This document shows positions 57,842-64,000 of a stretch of 64,000 nt of DNA, piece by piece. The notes under the pieces are model-generated. The model searched no databases and was not told the DNA's origin. It was given only the letters and a program-made list of their open reading frames with translations. The translations under genes were made by a program, and so were the position numbers. Source of the stretch: JAEDES01 sp964616405 (GTDB lineage: Bacteria > Bacillota_I > Bacilli_A > RF39 > UBA660); the NCBI GenBank assembly GCA_964616405.1, contig CAZTRE010000004.1:1-64000 (forward strand), read 5' to 3'. Numbering within the stretch: the first letter of the stretch is position 1; every line of letters begins with the position of its first letter.

Positions 57842-60116
57842 ATTTTATCATATTTTTATATGTCTTTGCTATAGTTAATGCTTTACTATATGCATCGCTT
57901 AATTCTTGGAAGTGAATGTCTACAAATTTAGAATCATTTTCTTTGCTCTTTAGTTCGTGTTGATAAGCAATATCAGCTAAGAACATAAAGCCTAAGTATT
58001 TAGCATCACTTTTTAGAGAATGAACCTCAATTGCATAGTTTGGCATATCATTTGTAGTTTTATATGAAGTAATTCGTTGCCACTTTTCTTCGACTTCGGT
58101 TAAAAAGTCGTTAATGGTCATATTATACATTTCCATGTCACCTAGGAATTCTAAGGCTTTGTCCAAGTCAATTTCATGATTTCTTAAATAAGTCTCTGGA
58201 GAAGTTTCCTCTGTATTAGATTCTTCAGTGGTATCCTCTCCTATTATTTCAAGCTCTTCTGTTGCTTCTAATTGTTCAACTTCTTCAGGTGTATTAATGT
58301 TATATTTATCGAAAATAGTATTGAATACGCGAATTAATTCATCTTTTTCGATTGGTTTAGCTAAGTATTCATCAAAGCCTTCACTCATATATTTTTCTTT
58401 CATACCAGTGATGGCATTAGCTGTTAAAATTACAACCGGCATATTAAAATCAGTAATTTGTTTTAATTTTTTGAAGGTTTCTACTCCATTCATTTTTGGC
58501 ATCATATCATCCATTAAGATAATGTCATATTTTGAGCCGGATTTAATATCATCAATACAACTAAATCCATTATCAAATGATTTTATATTATTAGCATTAT
58601 ATCTTTCTAAGATCTTTGTGGCGACTTTTATATTTAAGGCATTATCATCAACAATTAAGATTCTCTTATCTTTTAGATCTAAGGTCGTTTTTACTTCACG
58701 CTTGGTTTCTTCAACTGGAGTGTATTCAATTCGTTGATTTAAAACAATTGTAAATTTAGAGCCTTCTCCATATATGGTATGGACTAGTATTTTGCCACCC
58801 ATTAGTTCAACTAATTGTTTTGTTATAGCCAGACCTAATCCGGTCCCTTCTATAGTTGTATTTTTATCTTCATCAAGACGTTGGAACTTGGTAAATAATT
58901 TGTCAATGTTCTTTTGTTTAATTCCACGACCTGAATCTTCAACAGTAATAATTAATTTAGTAATATTAGGGCTATTAATACAATTTACTTCGTATCGCAC
59001 AAAACCTTTGTCAGTATATTTGTATGCATTACTCAAAAGATTAGTAACGACCTTTTTGATATTAGCATGATCTCCAAATAATGTTTCTGGAATATCTGGG
59101 GCAATATAATATGAGAAGTCTAACCCCTTTTCATTCATTTTCGGAGTTATTAGTTTAGCTAGACCTTCGAAAGTATTTCTAGCAGAATATTTGGAATTAA
59201 CTATTTCTAACTTACCTGCTTCAATTTTAGATATATCTAGAATTCCATTAACTATTTCAAGTAGAGTATTTGAAGCATTTACAATATCTTTTGCATTTTC
59301 TTTTGCTTCATCTAAGGTTTCAGTTGTTAAAATATAATCACTAAATCCAACAATTGCATTCAATGGAGTTCTTATTTCATGAGACATACTTGATAAGAAA
59401 TCTGTTTTTGCTTGATTAGCTTTGTCCGCTTGATCACGGGCTGTTTGAAGAGCTTCAATCATTTTTACGTCGGGGTTTTCGATGGTGAAGTACATAACCA
59501 TCGTTACAAACATTTCGGCTGGTGTAACAAGTAATAAGCCTGGATTGTTCATTTGAATAGCAGACGCACCTAAAGAACAAACTAAATATATAACGAATGG
59601 TATAAATTTTTTCTTGTTAACATGTTCATTCTGTGCTTTGGCAATATTAATTACCCATAGTATGGCACAAATTATACTTTGAATAACTAGTATGGTGGTG
59701 CTCGAACCAATAGCTCCAGCACCATATTTTGAATTAACAAATTCAACATTACCAAATATTACGCCTATAGTTAATACTAGAAAAAATATGGCGTATCCTG
59801 TAATAAGCTTTTTCTCATTTGTTACTAAAAATGACTGCGATTTAGAAATTATTGAAATATATAAAGTTAAAAGCTGAATATATGCTAATAATATTATTAG
59901 ATAAAACTTAATAACCATATTGCTAACTATTGAAATATTATTAAATGCAAAATATGTACAGGGAAATTCTAATATAAGAGATACTAAATTTATAACTATG
60001 ATACATTTATATATTTTATTTTCGTAGTTATCAACTCTTTCTTTCGTAAAATAAACCACATTTAAAAATATACTGAATATTAAACAACATGTTGGTAAAA
60101 TTAATCCTATTGTCAT
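57840..60116 (-). CDS. Hybrid sensor histidine kinase with receiver and HPt domains
   Basis: A 758-residue protein. About seven membrane helices fill residues 1-212. They are followed by a HisKA domain with phospho-acceptor His246 in SMSHEIRTPLNAIVGF, a HATPase domain (VVTNLLSNAYKYTDKG ... DSGRGI ... GTGLGLAI), a receiver domain (ILIVDDNALNIKVA; phospho-Asp in IILMDDMMPKMNG; Lys in EYLAKPI), and a C-terminal HPt domain with His in VHSLKSDAKYLG. It contains a full phosphorelay up to HPt, but no terminal response regulator is encoded nearby. Input and output are unknown. Confidence 0.92.
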   Translation of the reverse strand: MTIGLILPTCCLIFSIFLNVVYFTKERVDNYENKIYKCIIVINLVSLILEFPCTYFAFNNISIVSNMVIKFYLIILLAYIQLLTLYISIISKSQSFLVTNEKKLITGYAIFFLVLTIGVIFGNVEFVNSKYGAGAIGSSTTILVIQSIICAILWVINIAKAQNEHVNKKKFIPFVIYLVCSLGASAIQMNNPGLLLVTPAEMFVTMVMYFTIENPDVKMIEALQTARDQADKANQAKTDFLSSMSHEIRTPLNAIVGFSDYILTTETLDEAKENAKDIVNASNTLLEIVNGILDISKIEAGKLEIVNSKYSARNTFEGLAKLITPKMNEKGLDFSYYIAPDIPETLFGDHANIKKVVTNLLSNAYKYTDKGFVRYEVNCINSPNITKLIITVEDSGRGIKQKNIDKLFTKFQRLDEDKNTTIEGTGLGLAITKQLVELMGGKILVHTIYGEGSKFTIVLNQRIEYTPVEETKREVKTTLDLKDKRILIVDDNALNIKVATKILERYNANNIKSFDNGFSCIDDIKSGSKYDIILMDDMMPKMNGVETFKKLKQITDFNMPVVILTANAITGMKEKYMSEGFDEYLAKPIEKDELIRVFNTIFDKYNINTPEEVEQLEATEELEIIGEDTTEESNTEETSPETYLRNHEIDLDKALEFLGDMEMYNMTINDFLTEVEEKWQRITSYKTTNDMPNYAIEVHSLKSDAKYLGFMFLADIAYQHELKSKENDSKFVDIHFQELSDAYSKALTIAKTYKNMIK

Positions 60117-60198
60117 ACTATCACCTACTATACATATTTTAACAAATCATTTTAATATTGTACATAAAAAAGAGCGACTATTTGAAGTGATAAAATAA

Positions 60199-60230
60199 AT
60201 GTAGACAGTCAAAAAAGACATAGTCTACAT
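60199..60230. terminator. Palindromic hairpin at the left end of the IS
   Basis: ATGTAGAC (60199-60206) and GTCTACAT (60223-60230) are perfect 8-base complements, with a further GTC/GAC inside. T7 follows on the plus strand and T-rich sequence on the minus strand. It overlaps the left terminal repeat of the IS and probably shields the transposase from outside transcription. Confidence 0.7.
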
Positions 60231-60266
60231 TTTTTTGTTATCATAAATAAAAAAGGAGGATATTTT

Positions 60267-60629
60267 ATGAGTAAGAATAATATGAAGACACCAGAAGAAA
60301 AAGAAATCATTGTAAAACGATATTTAAATGGTGAATCAACTACAAGATTGGCAGACGAATTTAATGTTTCTAGAAGAAGAATTTATTATTGGGTAAAAGA
60401 TTACGAAGAGAAAGGATTAGATGGACTAATATCAAATACTGGTAAAGCATCTAAACGCCATAAAAATATGGGGTTATATTTAAGAAACCCTAAATCAAGA
60501 GAAGAAGAATTAGAAATAGAATTAATGAAGAAAGATATTGAGATAGCTCGATTAAAAAAAGGTTACAACGTGAAAGGAGTTGGCCAAGAAAAGGAATTCG
60601 TTACTACATTCAACAAGAATACAAAATAA
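60267..60629 (+). CDS. IS3-family transposase OrfA
   Basis: A 120-residue protein with an N-terminal helix-turn-helix (KEIIVKRYLNGESTTRLADE ... FNVSRRRIYYWVKDYEEKGL) that binds the IS ends, and a C-terminal leucine-zipper-like helix (EELEIELMKKDIEIARLKKG). The zipper is interrupted by the A7G slip site (60554-60561), where a -1 shift produces the OrfAB transposase. AAGGAGG precedes the ATG. Confidence 0.9.
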   Translation: MSKNNMKTPEEKEIIVKRYLNGESTTRLADEFNVSRRRIYYWVKDYEEKGLDGLISNTGKASKRHKNMGLYLRNPKSREEELEIELMKKDIEIARLKKGYNVKGVGQEKEFVTTFNKNTK

Positions 60630-60676
60630 TAGATGAATATAAAAATAAATATTCAATTATTTCTTTATGCGAATAT

Positions 60677-61486
60677 ATGTCAGTAAGTAGATCTGGTTAT
60701 TATAAGTGGAAATATAGGCAAGAACATCCAACAATGAAAATGATATCAAGGAAATCAGATATAGATTTAATAAAAGAGATATATAAAAAGCATCCCTCTC
60801 ATGGTTATAGATGGATAAATGCCTATGCTAGAAACAAATATGGCGTAATTTGGTCTGATAATCATGTTCATTTATGTTGTAAGTATGAAAATATTAAATC
60901 TCAAGGTAAACATTATCAATGGAAGAAACCTGATGAGGAACATGAAAAATTTAATAATCTTGTATGGAATGGATGGAAATATTTAAGTAGACCATATGAA
61001 GTAATTGTATCTGATATGACTGCCTTTAAAGTTAAAGGTGTTTATTATGAGCTTACTTTGTATTTTGATGCTTGGAACAAAGAAATAATTGGGTATGGAC
61101 TAGTTTCTCGTAAAGGCAATACTAAATCATATTATGATGGTTTAAATCAAGTTTTAAGCAAAATAAAAGAAGAACAAATTGAAACTCCTATAATCTTACA
61201 CACAGATCAAGGTGCTGTTTATTCTTCCGTTAGTTACAACAATCTTCTAAATGAATTTAATATTCAAAGATCCATGTCTAGAGCTGGAACTCCTACAGAC
61301 AATCCCGTTAATGAATCACTAAACGGATGGATTAAAGAAGAATTGTTTATTGATTTTGATTTAAAACATTGCGAAGATGTTCCAAATCTAATTAAATTAT
61401 ATATTAATTACTATAATAATGAAAGACCAAGCTACGCTTTAAATTATAAAACCCCAATTCAATATAAAATCGAATCAGGATTTTAA
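60677..61486 (+). CDS. IS3-family transposase OrfB (catalytic, DDE)
   Basis: The stand-alone reading starts at ATG 60677 (269 residues), but the frame is open back to 60557 and encodes the normal N-terminal part (KGIRYYIQQEYKIIDEYKNK and onward). The functional product is therefore probably the OrfA-OrfB fusion 60267-61486 made by -1 frameshifting. The DDE triad is present: Asp in VSDMTAFKV, Asp in LHTDQGAVYSS and Glu in PVNESLNGWIKEELF. No frameshift damage or premature stop is seen, so the IS may be active. Confidence 0.9.
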   Translation: MSVSRSGYYKWKYRQEHPTMKMISRKSDIDLIKEIYKKHPSHGYRWINAYARNKYGVIWSDNHVHLCCKYENIKSQGKHYQWKKPDEEHEKFNNLVWNGWKYLSRPYEVIVSDMTAFKVKGVYYELTLYFDAWNKEIIGYGLVSRKGNTKSYYDGLNQVLSKIKEEQIETPIILHTDQGAVYSSVSYNNLLNEFNIQRSMSRAGTPTDNPVNESLNGWIKEELFIDFDLKHCEDVPNLIKLYINYYNNERPSYALNYKTPIQYKIESGF

Positions 61487-61517
61487 GTGTCTTTTTAAAC
61501 TGTCTACTTTTTCTTGA

Positions 61518-63539
61518 CTAGTTCAATTTGTCGCATTTCTCTTTTATTTTATAATTTGTATCCGGTTTTTTTGTATATGTTTCTCCATCAATTAATGAGC
61601 AATTCTTTCCTTTTCCGATTGGCTTTACAGTCTTTTCTAAACCTTCACCTTCTAAAGCTTTAGCACTTCTTTTTAAACTTCCTGTTAATGGGAATGATTC
61701 ATCATTTCCTCTTATTTTAAATAAAACTTTTTCTGCAAGTTCAGGTTGAAATCTATTAAAGCATCTTTCGTTGGCGTTTGCTAAAACTTCATCAACTGGT
61801 GCGGTACAATCTGGTAATAATTCTATGTGTGAAACTAAAACTGGTCCCGTTTCTGAATCGACAACGACTGTTTCCGTTGATAATATATTTTCCATATCAG
61901 CACCTATAGTTTCATTTACTAAGAATGTAGGAATCCGCTGCCCTGTTGATAAAGGTAGACTATCATTATATCTTCCTTTAATTCTAACATTACCATTCTT
62001 TCCAATATAGGCCCATACATTACAATCGCCCCATACCTTACCAGTTGCATCCTTATAATAAAACTTTTGGGTTGCCTCTGGATTATTTTTATATTCTTTC
62101 ATAGTACATGGTGAGTTTGCAACTAATTTTCCATACTCATCATAGTCACACTCTGTACCATCTTCTCTTAAAACAGCCATATCAACAATTTGGAATGGTG
62201 TTAATCCATAATCCTTTCGTCCATCTTTTGTCAAAGCAATTCTTTGGCGCAAGTCATGGAATAAGGTAAAGAAAAGTCCACCATGTTCGCAATTTCCTCC
62301 ACCTAATGACAATCTTATTGGAGAAAGGGGCTTTGGTAAGGCCTTACATCCAGCATCTATTTCTTTAAACCAATTGTTTATAAACTCTTCTTCATTTTTA
62401 TTTGTCCCCTCTCCTACTGAGACTGCATTTACTAAAAATGGTAACTTTCTTCCTGCCACTTTTGAATCGGAGTGATAATCCTTTGCAGAACGTATCCAAT
62501 GACTTCTAGTTGCCGGCACAAAGGCTGTTTCATTGATTAATAAACTACGCGTTAAAAACCTCTCATTATATATCGGTTCACAAGCTACTGCACATGTTTG
62601 CATTAATGGATCTGAAATCGATGATGATATATCAGTATTAGAATGAAGTGGAATATGAGCAAGCCCCCTCATATTACGCATAGCCGGCATTCTTGAAATA
62701 TCCGGATCATGTGATCTTCCAATGGACATATAAGTTCTATGAGCATGACTTATTGCTTTTGGGCGGCCTACTTTAGTTGATCCACTTGTGTATGTAATTG
62801 TAAATTCATCATCCATATTTACGTCTGCAAATTGTGGAATGTGTCCTTTTCCTAACTCCATAAAATCTTTAATGGTCATTATGCTAGGATCTCTTTTCTT
62901 AAATTTTGGCACTTTATTTTCAAATTTATAGAATTCTTCATCATAATAAGCATACGGGTCTTCACCATTTGGTAAAGAATCTGTTAAAGAAACTAACACT
63001 TTTTTCTCAATTGGTGAGTTGCCAATTACAGCTTCTATTTTCTCATATTCATCATCTGTTCCGAAAAATATTTTCCTATTCTTACTATTAACTATCTCCT
63101 CTAAATAGTCTTGTTCAAATCCAGAACCAATAAAGTGAACTACAGCTCCACACATGGCAGCCGCTTCTAGCAAATATACCGCTTCGGGCGTATTTGACAT
63201 GCAAGCAAGAATCTCGTCGCCTTTTTTAATTCCTATTTTATCTAGTGAGATAGCAATTTTTTCGGCATTACGAAACATATCTCTTGCTGATATTGAATTT
63301 CCTCTATAAAAAATAGCCTCTTTATCAAGATTATTTTTATTTCTATATTTCAGTTCTTCTATCCATGACCAATTATGATTTTTTTCTAAATCAGTAAGCG
63401 CTGCTGCTACTTTTTTTGGACTTTTCACATGTTTTTTTAGATAGGATGGCTTCTTATTTGCATTTTTATTACTTTTTTCTCTGTTAACTTTCATTGTTCC
63501 TTTTAGGAATTTCTCAACATCAATATCATAAATTTTCAT
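61518..63539 (-). CDS. AMP-dependent synthetase/ligase-like protein (ANL superfamily)
   Basis: A 673-residue protein of the adenylate-forming superfamily. The ATP loop is YTSGSTKVGRPKAISHAH (around residues 250-267), the hinge region is GNVRIKGRYNDSL, and the C-terminal catalytic Lys is probably in FPLTGSLKRSAK. It activates a carboxylate as acyl-AMP; the substrate (fatty acid or other) is not evident. The N-terminal ~60 residues are Lys/Asn-rich and precede the usual acyl-CoA synthetase start. Several segments (LSLGGGNCEHGGLFFTLFHD) are unlike common fatty-acyl-CoA ligases. Confidence 0.82.
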   Translation of the reverse strand: MKIYDIDVEKFLKGTMKVNREKSNKNANKKPSYLKKHVKSPKKVAAALTDLEKNHNWSWIEELKYRNKNNLDKEAIFYRGNSISARDMFRNAEKIAISLDKIGIKKGDEILACMSNTPEAVYLLEAAAMCGAVVHFIGSGFEQDYLEEIVNSKNRKIFFGTDDEYEKIEAVIGNSPIEKKVLVSLTDSLPNGEDPYAYYDEEFYKFENKVPKFKKRDPSIMTIKDFMELGKGHIPQFADVNMDDEFTITYTSGSTKVGRPKAISHAHRTYMSIGRSHDPDISRMPAMRNMRGLAHIPLHSNTDISSSISDPLMQTCAVACEPIYNERFLTRSLLINETAFVPATRSHWIRSAKDYHSDSKVAGRKLPFLVNAVSVGEGTNKNEEEFINNWFKEIDAGCKALPKPLSPIRLSLGGGNCEHGGLFFTLFHDLRQRIALTKDGRKDYGLTPFQIVDMAVLREDGTECDYDEYGKLVANSPCTMKEYKNNPEATQKFYYKDATGKVWGDCNVWAYIGKNGNVRIKGRYNDSLPLSTGQRIPTFLVNETIGADMENILSTETVVVDSETGPVLVSHIELLPDCTAPVDEVLANANERCFNRFQPELAEKVLFKIRGNDESFPLTGSLKRSAKALEGEGLEKTVKPIGKGKNCSLIDGETYTKKPDTNYKIKEKCDKLN

Positions 63540-63587
63540 TTTATTAATTTTCCCCCTTACGTATCGATTGTTTACTATATATAAAAT

Positions 63588-63657
63588 ACAAAAGAGGCAA
63601 AAACAATCTTAGATAATTTTTTTATTATATCTTAGATGGGTACTGCCTCTTTGTAAA
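63588..63657. repeat. Inverted repeat in the intergenic region
   Basis: AAAGAGGCA (63591-63600 region) is matched about 45 bases later by TGCCTCTTT, with an inner imperfect AGATAAT/ATTATATCT pair and two direct copies of ATCTTAGAT. On the minus strand it could act as terminator of the NUDIX gene or as a leader structure of the synthetase gene. It resembles no riboswitch I know. Confidence 0.45.
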
Positions 63658-63705
63658 TTAATTACATCTCTATCTTATCGTATTTTTCTAATTTATACAA
63701 GATAT

Positions 63706-64000
63706 TTATTTTAGTTTATATCCAAGGTATTCTAATGCATACTTTGTAAATGGTGATAGTTCATCTTGGGTAAGATTTTTTATTTCATACCATGAACAAC
63801 CATTTGAGTCTATTCCGTCTGGTTCTTCCTTTAAAATGAATTCTCTTGGAGTCACATTGTATAGTATTCCAATGTGATGTAAATCTTCAATCATATTATC
63901 AGACATTTGCCATTTAAATGTTACAGCGGTTGCATCTAATAATTCCTGATTTATAACTTCTACTCCTGCTTCTTCTTGAAGTTCTCTTTTTAGTGCTTGG
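63706..64000 (-). CDS. NUDIX hydrolase, partial (N-terminus outside window)
   Basis: The frame continues to the right edge, giving 97 codons of the C-terminal part. It contains ALKRELQEEAGVEV, the core of the NUDIX box (RELxEExG), followed by beta strands and a WYEIKNLTQDELSPFTKYAL end. The annotated ATG at 63906 is internal. NUDIX enzymes hydrolyse nucleoside diphosphates linked to other groups; the substrate is unknown. Confidence 0.85.
   Translation of the reverse strand, partial: QALKRELQEEAGVEVINQELLDATAVTFKWQMSDNMIEDLHHIGILYNVTPREFILKEEPDGIDSNGCSWYEIKNLTQDELSPFTKYALEYLGYKLK

Larger units (their letters stand above)
60200..61508 (+). mobile_element. IS3-family (IS150-like) insertion sequence
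   Basis: A complete element of about 1.3 kb with imperfect terminal inverted repeats of about 20 bases: left GTAGACAGTCAAAAAAGACA (60201-60220) against right GTAGACAGTTTAAAAAGACA (complement of 61488-61507), 18 of 20 identical. It carries orfA and orfB in -1 frame relation with an A7G slippery site. It lies between the kinase gene and, 10 bases from its right end, the stop of the synthetase gene. I could not identify a target-site duplication with confidence. Confidence 0.88.

Noticed and set aside
58228..58737. Long plus-strand open frames opposite the kinase gene and other large genes (for example also 23458-23715, 4960-5334, 15340-15678).
   Set aside because: They lie antisense to well-supported genes, have Ser/Ile/Leu-rich compositions typical of reverse-complement shadows and no plausible ribosome sites or domains.
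60190..61520. Target-site duplication of the IS3-family element.
   Set aside because: Bases flanking the inverted repeats are A/T-rich (AAAT at the left, TTTT at the right) and no unambiguous 3-4 base direct repeat could be fixed.

Overview
The window looks like chromosome of an AT-rich, endospore-forming member of the Bacilli, of the gut Erysipelotrichales/Turicibacter/RF39-like type; that placement is inference. The genetic code is standard: Trp is TGG throughout, and TGA serves as a stop, including in ATGA overlaps. Sporulation genes are present (sigG, ylmC/ymxH-like, yunB, spoVID with a ysxE-like partner, a yutH-like gene). Several neighbourhoods match Bacillus subtilis order: yutI/yutH/yutD/yunB, ylmC-sigG, ysxE-spoVID near lon and tig, trpS next to yjbA, and ireB-ruvX-yrzB-mltG-trmR-trhP1-trhP2. 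Almost all genes are on the minus strand.

Region 1 (1-22100) is mostly conserved chromosome. It holds a tRNA-Val at the left edge, an S1-domain protein, an Nfu protein, the yut/yun spore block, and sigG, whose ribosome binding site lies inside a terminator-like hairpin. RNA-modification genes follow (ttcA-like, trmL, a U32/DUF3656 protein). Then come a small plus-strand membrane-protein cluster with a nonsense-mutated paralogue, ysxE-spoVID, lon, tig, trpS-yjbA, rmuC, a DedA-like protein and a rhodanese.

Region 2 (22126-47827) is the striking part: 22 co-directional minus-strand genes between a terminator (22099-22127) and a promoter (about 47860), all apparently for one envelope-spanning machine. 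It joins a complete-looking Tad/Flp pilus set (TadA, TadB, TadC, TadZ-like, TadE-like, a 56-residue Flp pilin missed by ordinary ORF cut-offs, CpaB) to a Gram-positive type IV secretion set (PrgI/VirB3-like, TraC-like, VirB4, VirB6-like, two VirB2-like subunits, a SpoIID+C39 wall hydrolase, VirD4). It also has a class B-like sortase, a very large cysteine-rich secreted protein, two membrane-anchored DUF6273-like proteins near its two ends, and unknown membrane proteins. No relaxase, integrase, oriT-like repeat or attachment site was seen, so it looks like a resident appendage or secretion system, not a conjugative element.

Region 3 (47906-57300) holds greA, a tandem pair of unknown membrane proteins with matching promoters, an HD-domain dNTPase, the tRNA U34 hydroxylation/methoxylation genes trhP2-trhP1-trmR, mltG, yrzB, ruvX, ireB and a rhomboid protease.

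Region 4 (57360-64000) holds a TspO-like protein, an orphan hybrid histidine kinase with an HPt domain, an intact IS3-family insertion sequence with a -1 frameshift site, an AMP-dependent synthetase-like protein and a NUDIX hydrolase cut by the window edge. No stretch over 300 bases lacks a gene.
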